Assembly (NCBI GenBank): GCA_963761005.1
Contig: CAVXFK010000016.1
Coordinates: forward strand, 1-64,000
Length of the DNA: 64,000 nt
Source of the DNA: DASWJZ01 sp963761005
GTDB lineage: Bacteria; Pseudomonadota; Alphaproteobacteria; Rhizobiales; Afifellaceae
Reading direction: 5' to 3'
Part shown: one piece after another, positions 54,451 through 64,000 of the stretch
Layout: every line of letters begins with the position of its first letter
How positions within the stretch are numbered: the first letter of the stretch is position 1
Position numbers and translations under genes: made by a program
Notes under the pieces: model-generated
The model's input: only the letters and a program-made list of their open reading frames with translations
Database searches by the model: none
Told to the model about the DNA's origin: nothing

Positions 54451-54521
54451 GCAGCCGGAAGCCGATTCGCACCTCTCCGGCCTGACGCGGGGCCTTGTGC
54501 AGGGGATTGAGGAGGATCGAC

Positions 54522-55214
54522 ATGAGGGCAGGCGACGTCATGACCAAGGACGTGGTGACGGTTGGCCCCGGGACGAGCGTCATCGACGTGGCGAAGCTTC
54601 TGCTCGACCGGCGGATCAGCGGCGTCCCCGTGGTCGATGATGCCGGCCGGCTCGTTGGGCTGGTCTCGGAGGGCGACCTGATGCGGCGCGCGGAGCTTCT
54701 GACCGAGCGTCGGCCCTGGTGGGCAGATCCGGCGGCGGACGCCGAGGAAACCGCAAAAGCTTACGTCAAGGCGCATGGCTTGAAGGCGGGCGACGTCATG
54801 ACCACCGAGGTCGTGACGATCGGCGAGCACGAGCCGCTCGACAAGATCGCCATGCTTTTCGAGGCGCGCGGCATCAAGCGCGCGCCTGTTCTGCGCGACG
54901 GTAAGATCGTGGGGATCGTGAGCCGCGCCAACCTTCTGCAGGGGCTCGCGGCGAGCACAGCCGGCGGGATCGGGCCGGACGACACGGCGATCCGCTCGGC
55001 CGTCATGGCGGCCGCGCGCGAGGACGCCGGCGTGCGCGCGTCCCTCGTCGACGTGATCGTGGCGAGCGGCGTCGTGCATCTTTGGGGCAACGTCGCGTCG
55101 CAAGCGGAGCGCGACGCGGTCCGCGTCTGCGCGGAAACGACGGAAGGCGTTCGCGCCGTGCGCGACCACCTGCGGGTACTCCCGCCATCCGTCGTCGCCT
55201 TGGAGCCGGAATAG
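54522..55214 (+). CDS. Tandem CBS domain protein with C-terminal BON domain
   Basis: A 230-residue protein. CBS1 (DVMTKDVVTVGPGTSVIDVA, GVPVVDDAGRLVGLVSEGDL) and CBS2 (GDVMTTEVVTIGEHEPLDKI, RAPVLRDGKIVGIVSRANLL) cover residues 1-145; a BON domain (VDVIVASGVVHLWGNVASQA) covers about 160-225. CBS pairs sense adenylates; BON may touch membranes. GGAGG precedes ATG 54522. Likely a regulator of energy status; the partner is unknown. Confidence 0.9.
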   Translation: MRAGDVMTKDVVTVGPGTSVIDVAKLLLDRRISGVPVVDDAGRLVGLVSEGDLMRRAELLTERRPWWADPAADAEETAKAYVKAHGLKAGDVMTTEVVTIGEHEPLDKIAMLFEARGIKRAPVLRDGKIVGIVSRANLLQGLAASTAGGIGPDDTAIRSAVMAAAREDAGVRASLVDVIVASGVVHLWGNVASQAERDAVRVCAETTEGVRAVRDHLRVLPPSVVALEPE

Positions 55215-55264
55215 CAGCGCGGGGCGGCGATCCCGACGATCCGTTGAACAGCTTGGAGCGGTGA

Positions 55265-56203
55265 ATGCATCCCATCGCGACTTTGACGATGAACCCGGCG
55301 CTCGACCTCTCGACAACGACCGAGCGCGTCGGGCCGCTCCACAAGCTCCGGTGCGGACCACCGCGATTCGATCCGGGCGGCGGCGGGATAAACGTCGCGC
55401 GGGTGGTGAAGGTTCTCGGCGGCGAGGCCACCGCGGTCTATCCGGCCGGCGGGCCATACGGCGCGGCGCTTCACGCCAGCCTTGACGCCCTCGGTCTCGC
55501 GCAACGTGTCGTTCCGATCGCGGGGACGACGCGCGAGAGCTTCACGGTGACCGAGACCTCCACGGGCGACCAGTACCGCTTCGTGCTTCCCGGGCCGACC
55601 TTGTCGGACATGGAACAGCGCCTCTGCCTCGAAGCGGTGGCGCGGCTCGAGCCGCGGCCGAGCTACCTCGTCGTGAGCGGCGGCTTCACGCCGGGCACGG
55701 CGGAGGATGTGCTCTGCGCCGAGATCGGGAAGCTCGCGGAACGGATCGGCGCGCGGCTGATCCTCGACATATCGATGGCGATGCGGCACGCCCCCATGCG
55801 CGGCACGTATCTGATGAAGCCGAGCATCCACGAGCTCTCCGTCATGCTCGGATGCCCGATCGAGAATCTTCCGGAGACGATCGCTGCGGCGCGGTCGCTG
55901 GTCGCCGACGGCCGTACGGAGGTCGTTGTCGTTTCGCTCGGCGCCGAGGGCGCGCTTCTCGTCACCGAGAGCCTTGCGGAGGTTTTTCCGGCACTCGAGG
56001 TTCCGATCAAGAGCGCGGTCGGCGCCGGGGACAGCATGGTTGGCGCCATCGTGTTTGCGCTCGAGAAGGGCTGGGGGCTGATCGAGGCGGTGCGCTACGG
56101 CGTCGCCGCCGGCACGGCGACGATCACGACGCCGGGCACCGAGCTTTGCTACGCGGGCGATGTGGAGCGGTTCTACGAGATGATGGGAGGAGGCTCCGGG
56201 TGA
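55265..56203 (+). CDS. pfkB: PfkB-family phosphofructokinase
   Basis: A 312-residue ribokinase-family sugar kinase, closest to 6-phosphofructokinase 2/1-phosphofructokinase. Signs are TLTMNPALDLSTTTERVGP at the start, DPGGGGINVARVVKVLGG and the anion hole/catalytic SAVGAGDSMVGAIVFALEKG. It phosphorylates fructose phosphates with ATP. Its stop overlaps the GTG of the ABC ATPase gene. Confidence 0.9.
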   Translation: MHPIATLTMNPALDLSTTTERVGPLHKLRCGPPRFDPGGGGINVARVVKVLGGEATAVYPAGGPYGAALHASLDALGLAQRVVPIAGTTRESFTVTETSTGDQYRFVLPGPTLSDMEQRLCLEAVARLEPRPSYLVVSGGFTPGTAEDVLCAEIGKLAERIGARLILDISMAMRHAPMRGTYLMKPSIHELSVMLGCPIENLPETIAAARSLVADGRTEVVVVSLGAEGALLVTESLAEVFPALEVPIKSAVGAGDSMVGAIVFALEKGWGLIEAVRYGVAAGTATITTPGTELCYAGDVERFYEMMGGGSG

Positions 56204-56949
56204 GCGAGGGGCTCGCCGCACCCAAGCGCAGTCAAGGAGTTGCGGGCGCTCCGCTCTTCGCAATCAGCGGCGTCACCAAGGTCTATCGAAGCGGCGAGGT
56301 GGCGATCGAGGCGCTGCGCGGCGTCGATGCCACACTATACGAAGGCGAGCTTGCCGTGTTGCTCGGGCCTTCAGGCAGCGGCAAGTCGACGCTTCTCAAC
56401 ATCCTCGGCGGCCTCGATTCGGCGACGGCCGGGTCCGTCATCTTCCGCGGCGAGGAGCTGACGCGTCTTTCCGACCGCGAGCTGACGCTTTATCGACGCG
56501 ACCATGTCGGCTTCGTCTTCCAATTCTACAATCTCGTTCCGAGCCTGACCGCGCGCGAGAACGTGGCACTGGTGACGGAGATCGCGCGGCGCCCGATGAA
56601 GCCCGAAGACGCGCTCGCGCTGGTCGGGCTCAAGGACCGTATTTCGCATTTTCCGGCGCAGCTTTCCGGCGGCGAGCAGCAGCGCGTTGCGATCGCGCGG
56701 GCGATCGCGAAGCAGCCCGAAATCCTGCTCTGCGACGAGCCGACCGGCGCGCTCAATTCAAAGACCGGCGTGCTCGTGCTTGAGGCGCTGACGGCCGTCA
56801 ATTCCGAGATCGGTACGTCGGCGGCGATTATCACGCACAACGCCGCGATCCGGAAAATCGCGCACCGCGTCTTCTACTTCTCCGACGGGCGGATTGTTGA
56901 ATCGTCGCTGAACGCGAAGCGCGTCACGCCTGCCGAAATCGAATGGTGA
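56200..56949 (+). CDS. ABC transporter ATP-binding protein (MacB/LolD family)
   Basis: A 249-residue ATPase. Walker A LGPSGSGKSTLLNILGGLD, Q-loop VGFVFQFYNLVPSLTARENV, signature LSGGEQQRVAIARAIAK and Walker B ILLCDEPTGALNS place it with FtsX-type permeases. GTG 56200 overlaps the pfkB stop; the ribosome site is GGGAGGAGG. It acts with the next two genes. Confidence 0.9.
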   Translation: MSEGLAAPKRSQGVAGAPLFAISGVTKVYRSGEVAIEALRGVDATLYEGELAVLLGPSGSGKSTLLNILGGLDSATAGSVIFRGEELTRLSDRELTLYRRDHVGFVFQFYNLVPSLTARENVALVTEIARRPMKPEDALALVGLKDRISHFPAQLSGGEQQRVAIARAIAKQPEILLCDEPTGALNSKTGVLVLEALTAVNSEIGTSAAIITHNAAIRKIAHRVFYFSDGRIVESSLNAKRVTPAEIEW

Positions 56950-56952
56950 GGT

Positions 56953-59316
56953 ATGCGGGCGCTCGACCTCAAGCTTCTGCGTGATCTGTGGCGCATGTGG
57001 GCGCAAGCACTGGCCATCGCGCTGGTGCTCGCCTGCGGTGTCGCAACGCTGATCCTGGCGGTCGGCACCTACCGCTCACTGGAGGAGACGCGGCGCGCCT
57101 ATTATGAGCGTTACCGCTTCGGCGACATCTTCGCCTCCGCAACGCGCGCGCCGAAGCAATTGCAGGAGCAGATTCGCACCATTCCAGGCGTGGCGGCCGC
57201 TGAGCTTCGCATCGTGAAGCCTGTGCTGCTCGACATCGCCGGTATGGCGGAACCGGCGACCGGCGTGGCGATCTCGCTGCCGGATCATGGCGACCCGGCG
57301 GTGAACGCGCTCTTTCTGCGCGAGGGTAGGCTGCCGGAGCCGGGCCGGGCGCTCGAGGTCGTCATCAACGAGAATTTCGCCAAGGCGCACGGCTTCACCC
57401 CGGGCTCGGATTTTCAGGCGATTCTCAACGGCTCCAAGGCGGATCTGCATGTCGTAGGCATCGCGCTCTCACCAGAATACGTCTATGCGATCGGTCCCGG
57501 CGATCTTCTGCCGGACAACAAGCGCTTCGGTCTCTTGTGGATGAGCGAAGAGGCGCTTGCCGGTCGTTTCGACCTCGATGGCGCTTTCAACTCGCTCAGT
57601 CTGCGTCTCTCGCACGGCGCCAGCGACGCGGTGGTGATTGACGCCGTCGACCGCATCCTCGCGCCATACGGCGGCACCGGAGCCTACGGCCGCAAGGACC
57701 AGACCTCCGATGCATTCCTCAATTCGGAATTGAACGCGCTCGCGGCCATGGCGCGTGTCACTCCGCCGATCTTCCTGCTCGTCTCGGCGTTCCTGATCAA
57801 CATGGTGCTGTCGCGTCTGATCGCGCTGGAACGAGAGCAGATCGGGCTGCTGAAGGCGCTCGGCTACTACGGCCGTGACGTCGCCTGGCACTACGTCAAG
57901 CTGGTCATAGCCATTGCCGTCGTCGGGATCGTGATCGGCTTCGTGGCGGGCACCTGGCTTGGTGGCGGCATGACCCGCATCTATGCGGAGTACTATTCCT
58001 TTCCCTTCCTGATCTTCCGGCGCAGCGTCGACATCTACGCGATAGCCGCGCTGGTCTCCCTCGGCGCGGCAGTCGGCGGTGCCACGAAAGCAGTCTATTC
58101 GGTGTTGGCGCTTCGTCCGGCGGTTGCCATGCGACCGCCGGCGCCGCCGGTCTTTCACCAGTTCTTTGGCGGTGCGTTCGCCCGCCTGCGCGTCTTCCCA
58201 CAGCTCACCGTCATGGCGCTCCGCCATATCATCCGCTGGCCGGTACGTGCCGCCATAACCACGTTCGGCACGGCTCTCTCCGTCGCGGTTCTTGTGGTGG
58301 CGCTGTTCACCCTCGATTCCACCGATTTCATGATCGATGTGATCTACTACCAAACCGACCGTCAGGACGCTTCGTTGCACTTCGAGTCGGAGCGGCCGCC
58401 GTCGGTCATGTCCGCTGTCGAGAATTTGCCGGGTGTTCTTCGTGCCGAGCCGTACAGGGCGCTCCCGGTCAAGATTCGTCACGGGCCGCGTGAGCGGCGG
58501 CTGATCATTATCGGCAAACCGTCGAACGTCGACCTGAGCCGCGTTCTCGACCTCGACCTTCATCCGGTCGCCCTGCCCGAAAACGGGCTGGCGCTCAGCG
58601 AGCGTGCGGCGGACATTCTCGATGCAAAGGTGGGCGATCTGGTTCAGGTCGAGTTTCTCGAGGGCAAACGGCGCATCGTCAATGTCCCGGTAACGGAGAT
58701 AATCCAGAGCTACATCGGTCTGATGGTGTACATGGATATCGATGCGCTTGACCGAATTTCCGGCACCGGGCCGCGTGTGTCCGGCGCCTACCTTGAAACG
58801 GACGCGGCAGCGACAGACGCGCTTTATCGCAAGGCCAAGGAGACGCCTATGCTGAGCGGGATGGCGTTGCAGTCCGTCGCACGCCAGGATTTTCGGGACA
58901 GCATTCAGCAGAACATCGTGATCATGACGACCGTCTACGTGACGCTGAGCGTGATCATCGCGTTCGGCGTGGTCTACAACTCGGCACGTATTCAGCTCTC
59001 CGAAAGAGCGCGCGAGCTTGCCACCTTGCGCGTTCTCGGCTTCACCCGCGCCGAGGTCTCGCAGGTTCTCTTGACTGAGCTTGGTGTGGGGATCGCCGCT
59101 GCGCAGCCGCTTGGATGGCTGATTGGCTACGGATTCGCCTATGCCGTGATCATCGGTTTTGCGAGCGATCTGTATCGGGTGCCGTTTGTGGTTTCGTCGA
59201 GAACTTTCGTCGTTGCGAGCCTCGTGGTTCTCGGCGCAGCCCTCGTCTCCGCGCTCGTCGTGCGGCGCCGCATCGACCGCTTCGATCTCGTGCAAGTCCT
59301 GAAGGCGCGGGAGTAG
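56953..59316 (+). CDS. FtsX-like ABC transporter permease, two-domain
   Basis: A 787-residue membrane protein with a duplicated FtsX/MacB layout. Residues 15-40 form a helix (ALAIALVLACGVATLILAVG), then a periplasmic domain, three helices near 270-390 (FLINMVLSRLIALEREQIGL motif), a second periplasmic domain, and three final helices (NSARIQLSERARELATLRVL). No signal for lipoprotein sorting factors. Probably exports a lipid, peptide or drug with the ATPase 3 bases upstream and the adaptor 6 bases downstream. Confidence 0.88.
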   Translation: MRALDLKLLRDLWRMWAQALAIALVLACGVATLILAVGTYRSLEETRRAYYERYRFGDIFASATRAPKQLQEQIRTIPGVAAAELRIVKPVLLDIAGMAEPATGVAISLPDHGDPAVNALFLREGRLPEPGRALEVVINENFAKAHGFTPGSDFQAILNGSKADLHVVGIALSPEYVYAIGPGDLLPDNKRFGLLWMSEEALAGRFDLDGAFNSLSLRLSHGASDAVVIDAVDRILAPYGGTGAYGRKDQTSDAFLNSELNALAAMARVTPPIFLLVSAFLINMVLSRLIALEREQIGLLKALGYYGRDVAWHYVKLVIAIAVVGIVIGFVAGTWLGGGMTRIYAEYYSFPFLIFRRSVDIYAIAALVSLGAAVGGATKAVYSVLALRPAVAMRPPAPPVFHQFFGGAFARLRVFPQLTVMALRHIIRWPVRAAITTFGTALSVAVLVVALFTLDSTDFMIDVIYYQTDRQDASLHFESERPPSVMSAVENLPGVLRAEPYRALPVKIRHGPRERRLIIIGKPSNVDLSRVLDLDLHPVALPENGLALSERAADILDAKVGDLVQVEFLEGKRRIVNVPVTEIIQSYIGLMVYMDIDALDRISGTGPRVSGAYLETDAAATDALYRKAKETPMLSGMALQSVARQDFRDSIQQNIVIMTTVYVTLSVIIAFGVVYNSARIQLSERARELATLRVLGFTRAEVSQVLLTELGVGIAAAQPLGWLIGYGFAYAVIIGFASDLYRVPFVVSSRTFVVASLVVLGAALVSALVVRRRIDRFDLVQVLKARE

Positions 59317-59322
59317 CAGCGG

Positions 59323-60527
59323 ATGTTTTCGCTGAGACGCGCCTTGATGCTGCTTGTCGTCGCGATCGTCGTCGCCGGCACGGTCTACGCGCTTCTGCCG
59401 AAGCCGGTTGCGGCCGACCTCGCGACCGTCGATCGCGGCGCAATCGAAGTCACGATCGACGAGGACGGCGTTGCGCGCATTCGCGATGTCTACAAGGTCT
59501 CGGCGACGGTCGCCGGCTATCTCGACCGCTTTCCGCTGGAGGTCGGCGATCCGGTCAAGCGCAACGAGACCGTTGTTGCCGAGATCCGTCCGAGCTCGCC
59601 GGCTTTTCTCGACGAGCGCACACGCCGCGAGCTTGAGGCGGCAGTCGGCGCGGCGACCGCGGCCGTGCAACTCGCCGAGGCGGAGCTCGCCAAGGCGGAG
59701 GCAGACCTCAGAATGCACGAGGCCGATCTCGATCGCTCCGAACAATTGCGCGGGAGCGGCACGATATCGGCGCGTGCGATGGACGAGGCACAGGCCGCGG
59801 CGGATTCTGCACGCGCCGCAGTGCGCCAATCGCAGGCCAATCTCGAGGTGCGGCGAAGTGAGCTGACGAGCGCGGAGGCGCGGCTTATCCAGCCGAGCGG
59901 CGAAGACAAATCAGGCACCGACACATGCTGCGTCCAGATACACGCGCCGGTCGACGGCGTGGTGCTCAAGATCGACGCGGAAAGCGCGCAGGTCGTCGCC
60001 GCAGGGACGCTGATTGCTGAGATCGGCGACCCTGCCGACATGGAGGTCGCGGTCGACCTTCTTTCCGACGACGCGGTCCGGGTGAAGCCGGGTGCCGCCG
60101 CCTATATCGAGGGCTGGGGCGGCAACGCGGCGCTCGCAGCGAAAGTGCGGCGCATCGAGCCGTCGGCTTTTACGAAGGTCTCGGCGCTTGGCATCGAGGA
60201 GCAGCGCGTGAATGTTCTGCTCGATCTGCTTGATCCACGCTCGGCATGGAAATCGCTCGGGCACGAATACCGCGTGCTCGTCCGCATCGTCGTCTGGCGC
60301 GGGGCCGATGTCGTGCGCGTGCCGCTCGCTGCGCTTTATCGGCGTGGGGAGGAGTGGACGGTGTTCAAGGTGGTGGGGGGGAGAGCCGTCGCGACGCCCG
60401 TCAAGATCGACCATCGCAACACGCATTTCGCCGAAGTTCTAGACGGGCTCCAGGCCGGTGACGTCGTCATCCTGCATCCGAGCGACCAGATCGAGGACGG
60501 CGTCAAGGTAGAGGCGCGCCAGACCGC

Positions 60528-60531
<4 letters not shown>
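59323..60531 (+). CDS. HlyD-family periplasmic adaptor of the FtsX-type exporter
   Basis: A 402-residue membrane fusion protein. One N-terminal membrane anchor (ALMLLVVAIVVAGTVYALLP), barrel-sandwich halves (YKVSATVAGYLDRFPLEVGD and CVQIHAPVDGVVLKIDAES) around a coiled coil of about 110 residues (AELAKAEADLRMHEADLDRS), then beta-barrel. Two adjacent Cys (DTCCVQ) precede the second lipoyl half. Its stop overlaps the nadE start. Confidence 0.9.
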
Positions 60532-62582
<2,051 letters not shown>

Positions 62583-62592
62583 GGCTTCGATC

Positions 62593-63840
62593 TCACAAGT
62601 CCTTTTCGGCAAGTTCGCGGAACGCGTCGGGGATGGAGCGCGACGTCCCGAGCGCGACCGAGCCGTATCCGACCGCCTCCCAGCCAAAGCGATCGCGGAT
62701 CGCATCGATGGCACGGTCGGCATGCCAGCGCGCTGCGCCTTTTCTGCTGCCGGGATAGCGTCCTTCGTCTTCCAGCCCGAGCGGCAGCTCCAGCTGCGCC
62801 CACTCGCTCTCTCCAAGACCCGATACCGATATCGCCAGCAGCGAGATCGTCTTCTCAGCGGGATGGCTGGTCAGGATGCGGCGCACGAGGTCCTCGGCGA
62901 TCTCCGCAAGGATCGCGGTCGCCGAGACCGGCGCCGGCAGCGTCAGCGAGCACGTCGCCGAGCGGAGGTCGGCGAACCGCACGCGCACCGTCACCGTCCG
63001 GCCGGGACGCGACTTTGCGCGCAGGCGGCTTCCGATCCGGTCGGCGAGATGACGAAGCGCCGGCCGGAAGACGTGCTCAGATGCCGGCTGCTTGCCGAGG
63101 GCAGATTGCGCGCCCGCCGAACCCGCGCGCCGATGCGTCAAGATGCTTCGCGGATCGTGATTCCAGACGAGCGCGCCGAGCTTCTCCGCCGCCGCCCGGC
63201 CGAGCAGCCGCTGCAAGGACCGCGGCGAGGCCTCTGCCAACTGCCCGATGGTGATGACACCCATCTCGGCCAGTCGCGCCTTTGTGGTCGGTCCAACACC
63301 CCACATCAGTTCGACGGGCAGTTCGTGAAGGAAGTCCAGCTCCTTGCCAGGGTCGACGACGAGCAGCCCGTCGGGCTTGGCCACCTGCGAGGCGATCTTC
63401 GCCAAATGCTTGGTGCGCGCCACGCCGACCGAGATCGGCAGTTCAAGCTCCTCGCGCACGCGTCGCCGAATGGTCTTGGCGATTTCTGCCGGCGGGCCGA
63501 AGAGGTGCTCGGTGCCAGCGACGTCGGCGAAGGCCTCGTCGATCGAGATCCGCTCGACCAGCGGCGTGAAGTCTCCGACCACCTTAATGGCGGCGTCGCC
63601 AAGCCGCTGATAGTCCTTGAAGTGGCCGCCGACGAAAATCAGCCCGGGGCAGAGTTCGCGTGCCTTCCGGCCCGGCATTCCGCCGCGCACCCCGAAGGCC
63701 TTCGCTTCATAGGATGCGGCGAGAACCACTCCGCCGCCGACGGCAATCGGCCTGCCGCGCAAAGACGGGTCGAACATCTGCTCGACCGACGCGTAAAAGG
63801 CGTCGAGGTCCGCATGAAGGATCGTGGCCGCTCTTTCCAT
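62593..63840 (-). CDS. dinB: DNA polymerase IV (DinB)
   Basis: A 415-residue Y-family translesion polymerase. Catalytic carboxylates are in ILHADLDAFYASVEQ and ISIDEAFADVAG; PIAVGGGVVLAASYEAKAFG and VGVARTKHLAKIASQVAKP are family blocks; the little-finger domain follows to residue 415. It converges on nadE with a 10-base gap. A LexA box about 70-80 bases upstream implies SOS control. Confidence 0.95.
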   Translation of the reverse strand: MERAATILHADLDAFYASVEQMFDPSLRGRPIAVGGGVVLAASYEAKAFGVRGGMPGRKARELCPGLIFVGGHFKDYQRLGDAAIKVVGDFTPLVERISIDEAFADVAGTEHLFGPPAEIAKTIRRRVREELELPISVGVARTKHLAKIASQVAKPDGLLVVDPGKELDFLHELPVELMWGVGPTTKARLAEMGVITIGQLAEASPRSLQRLLGRAAAEKLGALVWNHDPRSILTHRRAGSAGAQSALGKQPASEHVFRPALRHLADRIGSRLRAKSRPGRTVTVRVRFADLRSATCSLTLPAPVSATAILAEIAEDLVRRILTSHPAEKTISLLAISVSGLGESEWAQLELPLGLEDEGRYPGSRKGAARWHADRAIDAIRDRFGWEAVGYGSVALGTSRSIPDAFRELAEKDL

Positions 63841-63907
63841 CCCGACCGCCCGCCCTTAGGCGCCCCTGAACGAGCGGGCGCCCCCTCGATTCGAGGTTGC
63901 CTTTTTA

Positions 63908-63922
63908 GAACATAAAGAGAAC
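63908..63922 (-). promoter_or_regulatory. LexA (SOS) box upstream of dinB
   Basis: Read on the minus strand the site is GTTCTCTTTATGTTC, an exact GTTC-N7-GTTC direct repeat, the LexA target of alphaproteobacteria. It is 68 bases before the dinB start in an AT-rich stretch that probably holds the promoter. Confidence 0.85.
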
Positions 63923-64000
63923 ATATCGCAACGGCGTCATCCTGATTCGGCAGGGAAGCGTGCGGTGATGCCGCAGGGGAGTCGCGGGTATGTCATGCGT

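Noticed and set aside
57469..59829. Minus-strand frame of 786 codons over the FtsX permease
   Set aside because: Shadow frame; the plus strand has membrane helices and FtsX features.
63859..63882. GGCGCCC/GGGCGCC hairpin in the dinB leader as a terminator
   Set aside because: No T-run on the dinB strand and it lies between promoter and start; likely chance in GC-rich DNA.

Overview
The window is high-GC DNA from an alphaproteobacterium, most likely a member of the Hyphomicrobiales (Rhizobiales). This rests on codon use, a GTTC-N7-GTTC LexA box before dinB, FixK/FNR boxes around a cbb3 oxidase cluster, and a hut pathway of the HutF/HutG type. No rRNA, tRNA, CRISPR array, insertion sequence or phage gene was seen.

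Layout. (1) 1-3.4 kb: the 5' part of a 2-oxoacid:ferredoxin oxidoreductase alpha subunit, then citrate synthase and a PcaF-type thiolase. (2) 3.4-10.4 kb: the most novel part, an apparently undescribed RiPP-like locus. It has a secreted-peptide-style precursor with seven full copies plus a truncated eighth copy of a 22-residue unit, a YcaO enzyme, a TfuA partner, an SARP/BTAD-type regulator, and divergently a subtilisin-family protease without signal peptide and a 100-residue protein of unknown function. (3) 10.4-15.7 kb: a LacI-controlled sugar ABC importer with a GH32-like glycosidase. (4) 15.8-22.5 kb: a compact histidine utilisation operon hutI-H-G-U-F. (5) 22.5-30.3 kb: a second LacI-controlled ribose-type ABC importer with a cyclase-family protein and a GH42 beta-galactosidase; then a FAD oxidoreductase. 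(6) 31.5-34.6 kb: an Mla/MCE lipid transport operon. (7) 34.7-45 kb: microaerobic respiration, ccoGHIS, ccoNOQP and hemN. (8) 45.1-50.9 kb: sulfide:quinone oxidoreductase, a DUF2892 protein and an RND/MFP efflux pair. (9) 51-62.6 kb: PEP synthase, small stress-type proteins, CBS-BON protein, PfkB kinase, an ABC/FtsX/HlyD export set and NAD synthetase. (10) dinB with its SOS box.

Sequence quality matters here. The first 8 kb carries many one-base frameshifts in otherwise well conserved genes, and isolated ones occur at about 24.8, 41.4, 45.8 and 49.9 kb. In the repeat gene, removing the indels predicted from the repeat period restores one clean reading frame, so most of these look like sequencing or assembly errors rather than decay. 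Coordinates of such genes span the whole gene.

How the parts fit: FixK/FNR-like sites stand before ccoN/hemN, before ccoG and between sqr and ppsA, which suggests that regions 7-9 form one low-oxygen programme. The two sugar importers and the hut operon are ordinary catabolic modules with compact, overlapping gene order.
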